The translations under genes were made by a program, and so were the position numbers. This document shows, piece by piece, positions 22,668 through 35,544 of a DNA stretch of 64,000 bases (its first letter is position 1; each line of letters begins with the position of its first letter). The notes beneath the pieces were generated by a model that was given only the letters and a program-made list of their open reading frames with translations, was not told the origin of the DNA and did not search any database. This stretch comes from Balamuthia mandrillaris (lineage: Eukaryota; Discosea; Longamoebia; Balamuthiidae), in the NCBI GenBank assembly GCA_031835245.1, contig JAVKOQ010000027.1, positions 267,480 through 331,479 on the forward strand. Reading direction: 5' to 3'.

Positions 22668-25600
22668 ATGGCGGGGGATGAGGGGGGCGTGTTCGACGTG
22701 GTTGACTCCTTTTCCAATGATGACATATGGCTGCTTCTGGTCATTGTCTACGGCATCATCATAGGTGCCAACTTCCTGTGGGAACTGCTGACGGACGTTC
22801 TCGAGCACGTACGTTCTTCACACTCCTTTTTTTAAGGATCAACACTCCGGACAAAAAGAGGATCTCTTCTTTCTCGCCTCTGACTATTTTATTTTAATAT
22901 GCGTTTCTTCTTTTCACAGATTCTCTCGAAAGAACAAACCCATCTGCTTTCTATGTTGCACAAGCTTTACAAGGAACTTACCATCATTGGTCTTATTTCG
23001 ATGGCCTTTTTCATTGTGCAGATTTCAGGACTGATCGACACTCATACAAAGGTACTGCCCTCCTCTTCTTCTTCTCTTTTTCATTTGTGTGCGTAGTCCG
23101 GACTTCATTTGCTCATCAGAAAGCGCTTCTCTCTCTTCTCGTATTTTGCTTTCTCCCTCAATTCTCCCTCATTTTTCCCATCCCATCCACTGCAGCACGT
23201 GTTTGAGTTTGTACATATCAACTTGTTCATAATGGTCATATTTTATATTTTGATGGTCGTATTCGTCGCCATCTTGAGTATTGGCATTTATCGGCGCTGG
23301 GAAAGTCTGGAGAGTGCTGATACAGGTGCTCTTTCCTTTCTCTGCTCTGCGTCTCTCCCTCCTCTCCTCCGACTAACCTTAAATTGAATGATGTAAAGAT
23401 GAGGTGGAAAGCGAGAGAGAAGCCATTTCGGAAAAGAACCGAACTCGAAATTGGGTGGTGGTGGCGCTGGACGTTTTTACCCACTATAAGGCATGGCGGT
23501 TACGGTCGGCAAGTGGCTATCACCAAGTACGAGAGCATTTCCTACAGCAGGTGGGTTGTGTTGTTTGTTTAGGAGCAGTTAATGCGTACTGACAAGCACT
23601 CGCTTGTGGTTGTAATATATAGCACAACCTACCCTCCAATTTCAAATTTCACAGCTACCTTACAAGAGCCATGAAGTCGTTGTTTGTTGAGTTAGCAGAG
23701 ATACATTGGTCTGTACTGTTCATAGTGGTCTCCATTCAGCTGGCGGTGTTACTCCCCTTTGGCTTTACTCAAGGGGAGGAGGATCTCGGCATCCCTTTGC
23801 TGGTGTTGGAGCTCCTGCTCATCGCCTTCTACTTTATCCTGTACTATAAAACCAATCGCATTTGGAACATCTTAAAACGGAACAAGCAGATCATGAAGGA
23901 GTCTAAGCAGGTCAAGCAAAAGGAAGAGCACAAGTTACAACTCGAGATGGAGCGAATAGAAAAGGTGGAGCAGAAACTGAAGAAGGAAGGTGCTGCCCCA
24001 TCAGCACCTCCTTCTGACCCTGCAGCAACAGCTTCTACCCCTACAAATAGCTCTTCCAGAGAGGGACAAGGCAGTGCCGCCTCTCTCGGGACAGAAGATG
24101 ATCCTCGCCGCAGTTCAAAAGACACTGAAGACAGCGGAGAAGAAGGCTTGGGGCGGAAGGAACTGGTAATCGGACCCACTGGACTTAAGGAATCAAGACC
24201 CACCAAGCGAGCAAAGAAGGGCAAAAAGGTGAAGGCGCGTAAGTTGTCTGCGAACAACACGAAACAGGATGGTGAGGCTTTAGAACTTGAGGAGGAAGAG
24301 CAAACACTTCCAGCCGAGGAAGCGAATGCTGCGGCACGAGGTGTTACTGCGAAGACCCACGAGAACTCGGATGAGGAATTAAATCAACCTGCGCGTCCGT
24401 TTCACACTCGTAAAAGTGAGTATGGAAAGGGAGAGGAATCAACAGTCCCTACGACAACAGATGTAGAGGCAGAGGCAAAGGCCAAGCTCCGTTCCGACAG
24501 CGAGGCTATGGGTAGCAGCAAGGAGGAAGATAAGACAGCAGACGGTGCGCCCGATCATCGGGACAGGAAAAAAAACATTAAAACCTCTCATTATGGACGC
24601 ATTACCCAATACAATGACACAAGCAGCTGTACAACCACAACCTGCCGCGATGCTAACGCCGAGAGTGAAAGCGATAGCGACTATGAATTCTCATCTTCAT
24701 CGCTCTCTATGGATGATGAAGAGCAGCAAAAGCAGCATGCTCGTGCTGATTTTGCACATTCTTCCAAGCCACCTACTCCCAACCCACAAACAGAAGCACT
24801 GGACCCCATGATTCTTGGTTGGGGAACTCCATTTACGTATCCCGCCCTCGCTGAAGCGCTTGCGCAGAACAATAATAGCAACTGGGCTACGACACGAAGT
24901 TCGTCACAAGCGATGCTTGGTCCCGCTCTTCCTCTCTACAAACAAGGCAATGCCCCTGCCCTTACTGCTTCTTATTCCTACTACTCTTCTTCGGAGGAAA
25001 GCTGGGAGAGCGAAGACTGGTCAACAGATTCAGAGGCCTCTGCTTCTTCTGGCTACAGCAGCAGTTCCAGCAATGGCTGGTATAGCACCAGCAACCGTTC
25101 CGGAGGAACCAGCGATTCGGATTACAGTGGCGACGGCGTCAGCAGCTCTGGCTTCAACCAGAGGCACGGCGAGGACACTGAGGATGAAGATGCAGGAAAG
25201 AGAGCAACAGGGCATCATCATGGCCAGCATCACCACCACCATCACCATCACCATCACCATCATCATACAGAACATCATCGGAGCAACCATAAATCCTCTG
25301 ACGCTCATCACTTTCAAATCGATTTGCAGTTCATCACTAACTTTCTGTGGCCTCTGTTTCGATGTAAACTCTCCAAAAAAGACGTGGCCCATATGCTCTG
25401 TAGACGAAATTCTGAGCACGAAAAGTTGTTCTGGTTCTCTTCCCCAAGTTTCCTCTTCTATTGTATTTCAGTGGTGCTATTCTTTCAAGCCGCTCAAATC
25501 GCCTTGATCATGGCCTTCGCTATCGGCATCATCGAAGTACACATCACGTACCGCATTGCTCCAATTTTCACCGCCCTCCCAAATATCCTCCTCTTCATGC

Positions 25601-26544
25601 CCGCCATGCTCTACAACTACGCCATCATCATCAATGTTGGAGAGTTCACCAAGCTGGATGTGGTTGAGGAAATTATGGCCAAGAGCCACAAGCCCTCTCG
25701 CAGGAGCCGAAAAAAGGATCGCAAACGCCAGAAGGAGTCTAGCAAACGCCGCTTCTTCCTCTTCCGCAGAAGAAATAAGAAGCATGCAGGAACAAACCTG
25801 GATCGCATTGGTCCTACTGCTCCTCACCACCATCACCACCCTCATCGCCATCACCACCATCATCATCGCCAAGAATCCAGTAGTCGTCAACCCTTGCCTT
25901 CCTCTTTCCTACCGCCGTATCTCCAGAATGGAAACAACAGGAACGCCAACGGCGAAGGAGCACCTCTTCCGTATCCTCTTACCGGAGAAGCTCTCATGCA
26001 TGCCATTGGTGTGCATCAGTCAATAGACAGCGCGCTATGTCCTAATCCTTGGTTCTCAACTCCTCTTCAAGCAGCTTCCTTTCTCTCCTCTACTGATGCT
26101 AAAGTTGACGAAAACGAAAATGAGCAGGAAGATGATGACACCCAAAACCAAAGCCAAAATGAGGAGGATCTCCATCATCACCATCACCACTATCGGCGGC
26201 GTCCTACTAACAGCACAACTACTCTCAAGCAAGGCCGGCAACGAAGCAGCACTTCTTCTAGTGCTACCACAACGACTAGCACCACTAGCAGCAGTAGTAG
26301 TAGTACTAGCGGCTCTCGTATTTATCACCAACAGGAAGAGGCACATCAGCATCATCGCTATTCGAAGCAACCACTGCAGCAGCATCAGCCATACAACTAT
26401 CGGCATCACCGATTGGATCACTATCTGGCCGCTGATATTGCAGCAACTACTTCTACAGCCCCAATTCCTGACGATGATTATGACAGCGGCACTGATACGG
26501 ACGACGCTGAAGTGCACCATCACCACCATCACCATCACCACTGA
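22668..26544 (+). CDS. MLO-like seven-transmembrane protein with histidine-rich tails
   Basis: Exons 22668-22808, 22920-23051, 23196-23325, 23399-23550, 23623-26544; total 3477 nt (1158 aa). Hydrophobic segments include IWLLLVIVYGIIIGANFLW, ELTIIGLISMAFFIVQISG and HVFEFVHINLFIMVIFYIL followed by RRWESLES. Further ones follow HNLPSNFKFHSYLTRAMK (VLFIVVSIQLAVLLPFGF, LGIPLLVLELLLIAFYFILY) and lie between 25435 and 25645. The HVF..H..RRW..WE and LP..F.FH.Y..R signatures fit the MLO family, known from plants and scattered protists, where members act as calcium-linked membrane proteins. A roughly 460-residue acidic Ser/Glu loop with a His run (about 25215-25268) splits the membrane domain. The C-terminus is His-rich and ends in nine His. 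No signal peptide before the first membrane segment. Function in this organism unknown. Confidence 0.8.
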
Positions 26545-27212
26545 CCAAAAGAAGATAGCCGTTTGTCATCCTTCCTAACCAAGTTGCTACCCCCTACTCT
26601 TACCAACAATAATAGAACCTGTTGCTCACTGATCCTCGTAATGCGTATTACGTTGCTGTGAAGCCCGCTGGTTGTGTTGAGTAGCGCAAACTAACTAACA
26701 AGCTTGCTTGTTGCAGGAATAGCGTATTTCTTGTGTGTGTTGTTTGGTTTTGTGGTTGACCAGGTTGTATCGCAGGAACAGCAGTGAAGAAGTTGCTTGT
26801 TGAGGCACCACCAGACGTGCGGTGCGTAAAAACCTTTGCCTACTTTCTACCTTATCGGTTGTCGTTTCACGAAAAGGGGTTTTTTTTTGGGGGGGGATGC
26901 CGCAAAGAGCAGGCAAAGGTGGCTCTCTTGCACAAGCTCAACCTTGGGAAAAAGAATATTGAGCAGATCGCTGCAATAGCATGTTTCAAACGGAAGAGGA
27001 GCAGACACTAACACATCTGCGGGAAGTAACGCCTGACAAATGCCAGTGCTACACTTGGACGACACTGCCGCATGAGGCTGGCAGGAGAAAAAAAAAAGAA
27101 CAAAAAAGAACTCACAGGAAAAACCAGTTTAATAAGGGCCTTGTAGGAGGAACTGAGCGGAGCTGTACAACAGCTTCACGCCAAAGACAGAGAGCACATT
27201 GGGCACGCGCAT
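26545..27212. other. Convergent MLO-like / ubiquitin-L40 3' spacer
   Basis: About 670 bp between two convergent genes. I see a G-run near 26889-26896 and A-rich stretches near 27089 and 27105, likely UTR sequence. No coding exon or RNA gene recognised. Confidence 0.5.
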
Positions 27213-28148
<936 letters not shown>

Positions 28149-31100
28149 ATGCTTCCAGTAAGCAAGCACGAACCTTTCAGGCTCACCTTGGTCCTCAACA
28201 ACATCTCTGGGAGGATCGCCAGCCTCACCTCCACCGTGGAGCGGTGCTACGTGGGCACGACCGATGGCCACGTGATCGTCTACCATTTGGGCATACAGCA
28301 ACAGTCCGCCGAGGAGTCTGGGTCCAATTCTGTCGGCACCGTCATTGAGCTGGCCACCGGCTTTCAGGCCAAGCTGGAAAAGAAGGCCGGCTTGGGGAGG
28401 GGCAAGAACCCTGTGCTCAGCCTCCAAGTCTTTGAACCGCTGGGTCGCCTCGTTACGCTTTGCGGTTCGTTCTGTTACCTTTCCTTTTGTTCCCCAGTGA
28501 GCTGCATGCTCATCTTTTTGTTTCGCGCGCGCGTGAAGATGGGCACATCGACGTCCTCAACTTGCAGACATTGGAGAGGGTGTCGACCATTTCTGGCGTG
28601 AAGGAGGCCCTCTGTTTCTGCTCTGAGAAGAATGGGCTTCACCTTTGCGCTGGTGCCAAAAAGAAGCTGGTCCTCTACAAGTACAATGACAGCCATTACC
28701 AGTTCATCAAGGTTGGTTGCTTCTGCTTCTGCTGCCTCCTCTGCTCCTTGGTTCTTTTTTTCTTTTCTTTAAGGACCCTCATGACCACAACAGGAAGTGC
28801 CATTACCGGAAGCGCCCAAACAAATAGAATGGGGAAGAGGAAAGATATGTGTTGGCCACAAGCACGGATACATCCTTGCTAGTGTCAACTCAGGCCAATT
28901 AGAACACCTTCCTCTTGCCTTTGACAAGCATCCTCCTCTGCTCAAGCGCTGCCGAAGAAAGATACTGCTTGTTGCCAATCATATCCTCTCATTTTCGTTG
29001 TTTTGTTTTTGTACCTGCTTCGCTTTTTCTCGTATTCTTCAGGAACCCATTTTTATGGTGCTCCTTAACTGCGTGCTACTGACCGGAACGTTTGTGGATC
29101 CCAAAGGCAGCCTTGCCACTGAAACCATCACTTGGAGCCATACCCCTTCATCGATTGGTACGCTCTTTACAAATTTCTTTCTTATGGAGAATAATAACCA
29201 ACGCTCGAACATTCTCTGTCTTCATCGGAGAACAGGGTGGCGGTTTCCCTACATTCTTGCAGCAGAGGAAGAGAACCTAGTGGTACATAGCATTTTCGGC
29301 ACAGAACGCAGTGTGCAAACATTTCCCTTTCCAGATGTTTCGCAAAGGCTTTTAACCCTTAGCGACGAAGGTCCATCCACCCTTCCCCCCCCCCTCTCCC
29401 TCCCCCCCCCTCTCTCTCTCTGTCTCTCTCTCTCTCTCTCTCTGCGTACTGTGGCTGATAATTGATTACGGCTTTGTTAAGGTTCCCATCTATTGGCGGC
29501 CTCACCCACTCGCATCTATTGCCTGGTGCCTGTCCCTATTCAAACTCAGGTTTAGCATTCTTCTTTTATTCACCTTCCAACCAAGTCGCCGTTCGTCTGT
29601 CGACTCAATTTTCAACAGCAACAACTTTAACTCTTTTTCTCTCGCTAGGTCCAACAATTATTGAAGGAGTTGAGGGTGGAGGAGGCAACGACACTGTTTG
29701 TCAACGTAATGAAGGATGACAAAGACTTCAATCGCAAGTTCTCCTCGTTCCATCAGTCGGCGGGATTGGAGTACCTCCGTAATCGGCGGTTTAAAGAAGC
29801 CTTTAGCGAGTTTGAGCTCTCTGATATCGACCCTCGAGAACTCATCGCTTTCTTTCCTGATCTGCTGCCTCAAAATGCTCACTATACACCCAAAAATGCG
29901 TTAAACGTAATAGAACTTGGTATGCTTTCCTATTCCGCATCGCAACCCTTTCCTTTTCTTTTTTGAGTTTTGCGAGTAACAGGAGTGTGCTGACCTGCTG
30001 TACTTACAGTCGCACAACCGATAGCTGGTAAGACAACGAACAAGCCAGAGGAAGCAACGCGAGAAGCGCTTGAGGAACTTAAGGGGCTCCTCACACATTT
30101 TCTGGAGCAACGTTGGCGTGAATGGCTGTCCAAAGCAGGAATTAAGAAACGAACTTCGCCAGAGGGCGTACGCTACGAGCAAACACTGCATGTAGTACTC
30201 CTCAAACTGTTTGCAGATGCGTACCCACAGCGGGTACCAAGCCTGCTTGGTGAGATTGCCAATCACCGCCCTCTCATATTGGCTGCTGTACATGGCCACG
30301 GCTCGGTAGAATCCTGCATTGCGAACAGCGGGATTACAAGCACTATGTTAGAGGAATTGGAGAGCTATTTCCAAGAAAAGAAGGTTCTTGCTTCCGTCTG
30401 CTGATGTGCTATTCGATGGCTTTCTAATATACCCATTCTTTTCTTTTTGCCACAGCATTACAATGCACTTGCACTTGTGTACAGAAATTGTAGTATGTAT
30501 GATAAGGCTCTTTCCATTTGGAAGAGGTAATTTTGCCCTTGCTTTTCTTTCTAACACACCTAGCTTGTGTGGTCCTGACTTGTAGCATTGTAAACAAGCT
30601 TGGGAAATGGCAAGCTCATCGATAAAGAGCATGATGGCATTGAAGAAACAGTTTCTCTCTTACGACAAAGCACAGACCCCGACCTCGTGTTTGCCTATTC
30701 GGAGTGGGTACTCTCTCGGGACAAACGGAAAGGCTCAGCTGTATGCTCTCTCTGTCTCTCTGTCTGTCTCTTCAATATTTCTCTATTGACCTTCTTTTGA
30801 AAGATATTTACTTCAGCAGAGAGGGACACACCATTACCTCCAGATCGTGTGTTGGAGTTTTTATCTCCTTTTGGTCACGAACTACGACAGGAATACTTGG
30901 AGCACCTCATATGGGCGGAAAACAATACGGTAAGCAGATTATTCCTGGTGGCCTTTTTTTTTTTTCAAAATTCTAATGCTTTGTTTATTGTGAACGTACT
31001 TTTATTTCTTCTTTCATCGTGCTTTGCGTTGCAGGAAGAGCTCTATCACAATAAACTGGCACTTTTATACTTGGGTCAGGTGGCGGATCAAGTTGTTTTC

Positions 31101-32279
31101 CCTGTCTCTGCACATGAAAAGCCAGTTCTAGCTGGAACCGAACCTGGCGTAGTGGGCCAGGTAAGCAATGCTTTCATGTGCAAGCCAGCTTATTTTGTTG
31201 TTCCTGTGTGTATCCTATAACTTTGGCTGTCTCTTCTACACCATACAATACCCGCAGGTCCGAACGAAGCTGCTGCGGCTGCTTTCTGACTCATCCCATT
31301 ATGACGTGCCAACAATGTTGCAACGGGTAAAGGATACGCCTCTCTATGAAGAAGCGGTTATCATGCATAGCAAGGTAAGATATTCATTATTTTCTCCTTG
31401 CTGCTGTACCACGACCATCTTACTAGTATCTTTATTTATTGTTCAGCTGGCACAATACAACTCTGCGTTGATGATCCTAGTTCAATATTTAAGAGACTAC
31501 GAACGAGCGGAAGCTTATTGCCTTCGCTATCACGCTGTGGATGAAAACCTGTTCCTCTCTTTATTGCAGATATACCTTTCCAGTAACCAATCATCATCTT
31601 CTACCAGCCAACATTCAAACCACATTCCCGACAATGCTTTGCGACTATTAAACAGATATCCAATGGAACTACCGCCGACCAAGGTTTTGCCGTTGCTTCC
31701 ACCCAACCTTCCCCTATCCCAATTGTCAGAGTACTTGCGGAGAGCTTTTCAACGCACTTCCCACCTGCACAGAGACGGCCTTATTCTCAAAAATCTTCGC
31801 AAATTGGAAAACCTTAACGTAAGTCTTATTCCTCACCCATTATTCAAGAGTATAAGCAATCGCTTATGGACATGAACGCACAGGTATCCTATCAATTGGT
31901 GCAGTGGCGGCAACGTAGCACTTATCTGGATAGAGAAACCAAGTGCCCTGTATGTAAGAAGCGTATAGGCGATGTGTTCGCCTATTTTCCCAACGGCGTC
32001 ATGGTTCATTTCAAGTGTGCTCAAGACAAGCACGTGTGTCCCATAACCGGCGTAGACTTTCGCGGTGCATCATCCACTGCAGGCGGCCGTTATAGACGCG
32101 CTAATCGTCCTCCCTCTCACGCACGACTCTCCGCCAACATCACAGCAGCCTCCCACCGTAACCTTAAAAACTCTTCTTCTTCCTCCGCCTCCTCTTCCAC
32201 TGCCACTGCTGCCACCAACATAAGAAAGGATAGCAACTTCTCCAACTTTGCAGCTGGCAACAGAGCTACCAGCCTTTAG
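28149..32279 (+). CDS. VPS39: VPS39/Vam6/TGFBRAP1-family vacuolar sorting protein
   Basis: Fifteen exons: 28149-28464, 28539-28711, 28794-28970, 29043-29157, 29236-29370, 29482-29549, 29649-29919, 30010-30383, 30456-30526, 30599-30740, 30804-30929, 31035-31160, 31258-31374, 31447-31818, 31884-32279. They sum to 2979 nt (992 aa) with all phases agreeing. The N-terminal CNH propeller is seen in DGHIDVLNLQTLERVSTISG and GKICVGHKHGYILASV. SHLLAASPTRIYCLVPVP follows, then clathrin-repeat helices (LALVYRNCSMYDKALSIW, STDPDLVFAYSEWVLS). The C-terminal zinc region is CPVCKKRIGDVFAYFPNG then VHFKC. These proteins are HOPS or CORVET tethering subunits acting at late endosome/vacuole fusion; which of the two is not settled by eye. 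Exon 1 uses a GTTCGT donor. Confidence 0.9.
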
Positions 32280-32387
32280 TCTCCTGTTCCTTTGTTCGAT
32301 GCTCGGGTTGTAAACGATGATGGTAACAACGCCTTTCGGCATCTTTATTTATTCGATACTTGTAAACGCAGCACTACCACCTCCTTC

Positions 32388-33086
32388 TTATAGTATCACC
32401 CCTTCTTCCTCTTCTTCCTCTTCTTCCTCTTCTTCTTCCACCTCCTCGTCTTCGCTGCTGCTAATGATATCAGGAAGGGGAGTTCTCCAAAAGTTAAAGT
32501 CATTGAAGGCAGGGTGCTCCGCAAACAGCCACCTATCAACAGCCACACCGCTCTTGCCTTTCCTTCTGCTCTCCTCCAGATTCTGCTCTTCTTCCTCTTC
32601 CTCTTGTGCTCGTTGTTCTTCCTTTTGTGGTTGTAAAAACTCCTCTGGAGGATCTTTCTCTGCTCGAGTGCGCTTAAGAGGGTTAACAGCCCTGCGGTAG
32701 TCTTTGGCTCTCTTTTTGGGTCTGTTGTGGCTATTGTTCATGGGTTCGATTACAGTCGTTGCTTCCTCTGCCTCCACTCCCAGTGCAGGGCGCTTCTTTC
32801 TTGAAGAGGGCGCTCCTTCGTTTAAGCGAGGAGTTTGTTCTTGTGTAGTGTGGCGCCTCTTCTGTGGCACCACCAGCATGGAGGGCGAACTTGGGACACT
32901 AGCAGTGACGTTATAGTCTTGCTCCTCCGCTGCTTTCCTCTTTTTTCTCAGCGCTGACAGTGATGGTGGTGGAAGGGAGGTCGAGGAGGAGCCAAGAGTA
33001 ACAAAACTCTGCTGGCCATTCGTGGAAATGCTGATTTGTGGGTTGGTGGTTGACCCAGCTCGATGCTCCATCTCACTCGGCTCCAC
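32388..33086 (-). CDS. Hypothetical Lys/Arg- and Glu-rich protein
   Basis: A single open frame of 232 aa, starting MEPSEMEHRAGSTTNPQISI; a second ATG lies five codons on. It has several basic clusters of nuclear-localisation type (KKRKAAEE, NRPKKRAKDYRR, PLKRTR), a central short motif (WLFAEHPAFNDFNFWRTPLP) that looks conserved in style, and an acidic SSEDEEVEEEE tail encoded by a CTT/CTC microsatellite. It is convergent with the VPS39-type gene, with stops 108 bp apart, and divergent from LST8. No family recognised; a nuclear protein is a guess from composition. Confidence 0.6.
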   Translation of the reverse strand: MEPSEMEHRAGSTTNPQISISTNGQQSFVTLGSSSTSLPPPSLSALRKKRKAAEEQDYNVTASVPSSPSMLVVPQKRRHTTQEQTPRLNEGAPSSRKKRPALGVEAEEATTVIEPMNNSHNRPKKRAKDYRRAVNPLKRTRAEKDPPEEFLQPQKEEQRAQEEEEEEQNLEESRRKGKSGVAVDRWLFAEHPAFNDFNFWRTPLPDIISSSEDEEVEEEEEEEEEEEEGVIL

Positions 33087-33542
33087 TTATTTCCAAGTTT
33101 TATCGTTATGGTAGCTGTTGTTGTTGTAACCAGTGCGAAATACACGTAACAATAGTCACCTAAAGTTTAGGAGTAATGATGCGAGAAGCCGCTGCACCAT
33201 AGTCTGATGGTGTGTGGAGCGCACGCCAAGCAGGCAAGCGGGAGCCCCCTCCTTGCCTCCTCCTTCGTTGGTTTTTTCTTTCGTAGGAGTTCAAGACGAC
33301 ACGGTCTACGTGACCGCCATGCTGATGATCTGGGCTATGACGTCAGAGAGATCACAGCAGCAGAGGAGATATCCTCTTGCCTGCCAGATTTCTCCACCAG
33401 CAGCCACTCACAGAAAAGAAGAAGGGAAGCAGAAGAAGAAGAAGAAGCCTCGGCGTCCGTAGAATATATTCTCTGTTTGTGGGTGGTGGTGGTTGTTGTT
33501 GGGGGCTGGCTGCAGTTAATTGAGGGAGAGAGTAAGAACAAC
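33087..33542. other. LST8 upstream region
   Basis: About 455 bp between divergent genes. An open plus-strand frame (33207-33542) runs into the LST8 start codon, but it is Glu/Ser-rich without homology and the LST8 start fits the family well, so it is taken as 5' UTR. An alternative is an N-terminal extension of LST8. Confidence 0.4.
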
Positions 33543-33662
33543 ATGGGAGGAGTTACTTTGGCAACAGCGAGCTATGACCATACCATCAAGTTTTGGGAGG
33601 CCGCCAGCGGCATTCCTAACCGCACCATTCAGTACCACGACTCGGTAACGAAACCGCTTTTG

Positions 33663-33701
<39 letters not shown>

Positions 33702-34429
33702 TTCTGCCCCGTTTTTCCCTTCCCCCTAAGTTGACCATGAAAGTTACTTCCACCGCTTCCTCATGCAGCAAGTGAACAAGCTGGCCATCACACCGAAGAA
33801 AACGTACCTGGCAGCGGCCGGCAACCCTCACATCCGCTTTTTCGAGATTGGCACCAACAACCCTTCTCCCGTACGCATACCCCCGGAAATGTTTTTCCCT
33901 TTCTCGCCTTCCTCTGACCTTTTTATACATATTGTTTATTGTTACGTGTGTTGGAGTAGGTGACCAACTACGACGGGCATACAGGCAACGTCACAGATAT
34001 CGGCTTTCAACGAGATGGCAAATGGATGTACAGCGGCTCTGAAGATGGCACCGTAAAGATTTGGGACCTCAAGTACGTTATACCTCCCTTGCTTTTTCTT
34101 CCTGTTCGTTTTCTTCTTCTTGTTCCCTGGTTGCAGAGTGGGGGTTGTATCTCTGCTGTAACGTTGTTTGTTGTGGTTGGTACAGCGCGCCAGGCTGCCA
34201 GAGGGACTACGACTGTGGCTCTCCTGTAAATACAGTAGTTCTGCACCCCAACCAGGTTAGTGTTTGCCAACAGCCGGTATGAGACGGTTAAAAATAACTT
34301 CTGCTTATTGGTACTCATGTGTAGGCTGAGCTGATTTGTGGACTCCAAAATGGAACAATCAGCGTGTGGGACTTGGCGGAGAACAAATGCTCTCGTGAAC
34401 ATGTATTCTCTGCTCCCTCCCTCCGCCCT

Positions 34430-34471
<42 letters not shown>

Positions 34472-35153
34472 TCTCTCCTTGCGTAAATACGTGTAAGCAT
34501 ACCTCTTCACAAACCATTCCTGTTCGTACGTTGCATCAAGGTTCCTGTGGTTGGAGAAGTGGCCATACGTTCAATAAGCGTGGCGCCAGACGGTTCTCAA
34601 GTGGTCGCCGCCAACAACAAAGGCAATTGTTTTGTATGGAAGCTTGGACCAGAGGATACCTCCAAGTTTGAAGCCATAAAACAAATACAAGCCCATAAAA
34701 CTTACATTCTCAAAGCCCTTTACAGTCCAGATGCCAAGTATGTATCCTCTCCCCCAGATACACTATCTGCATTTGGCCATTTTCCTCATTAATCTGTGTT
34801 ATGCACAGATACTTGGCCACCTGTTCAGCAGATAAGACCATCAAGATATGGAACGTAAAGGATTATAAACTCAACAAAACACTTTCGGGCCATCAACGAT
34901 GGGTTTGGGACTGCGTGTTCTCTGCGGACTCGGCCTATCTCGTCAGCGGTATCTCATTCTCACCCCTTTGAAACTGTTTCCTTGATACACAGAAGACTCA
35001 TCCCTCACTCTCTTTGCGTCTTTTTGCCTTTGCCGCTAAACAGCCTCTTCGGACCATGTGGCCCGTCTTTGGGATTTGTCGAGCGGGGAAACCATCCGGC
35101 ATTACACCGGCCACACCAAAGCCATCTCCTGCGTCGCTCTTTCCGACTGTTGA
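33543..35153 (+). CDS. LST8: TOR complex subunit LST8 (WD40)
   Basis: Exons 33543-33644, 33769-33870, 33960-34072, 34186-34255, 34325-34402, 34541-34737, 34809-34948, 35044-35153; 912 nt (303 aa, close to yeast Lst8). It is made of WD40 repeats throughout: [119 protein letters not shown]8 binds the TOR kinase domain in TORC1 and TORC2 and supports nutrient signalling. Introns after exons 1 and 5 carry sense-strand (CT)n. It lies about 390 bp before TSG101 on the same strand. Confidence 0.97.
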
Positions 35154-35268
35154 GGATGCTACACACAAAACCGCCTGCCTGTTGTTGTATTTGGATGGGA
35201 GATACTGATAGAAACGAGTTTGTGTGTGGCGGACTATCCACTCTCACTATTGCAATCGAAAGAGAAAC

Positions 35269-35308
<40 letters not shown>

Positions 35309-35544
35309 GATGGGGATGTAAGAGAAACAAAGCTTCATTGTTTAAAACCCACCCGACCACTGCTTCTTCTCCCCATCCTCTTGTTGGCACCACCAAGGCC
35401 AAGAGTGGTCCGCCTGAGGGGTCTATATATAGAAAGAGAGGAGAGGAGAGGCGGAAAGCCCAACAAAGCACCCTGCCCTTCCTGTATTGTATGGAGGAGG
35501 GAGGAAGCAACTGATCAGCATCATCTTGCAGTTATTGATACTGA
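35154..35544. other. LST8-TSG101 spacer with (GA)n tract
   Basis: About 390 bp with a (GA)n microsatellite at 35276-35302. Reading frames here on both strands are repeat artefacts. The region should hold the LST8 3' UTR and the TSG101 promoter. Confidence 0.5.

Noticed and set aside
33207-33542. N-terminal extension of LST8
   Set aside because: The frame is open but Glu/Ser-rich, and starting at 33543 gives a protein of normal LST8 length; left as 5' UTR.
35224-35514. Frames on both strands between LST8 and TSG101
   Set aside because: Driven by a (GA)n tract; both neighbouring genes are complete without them.
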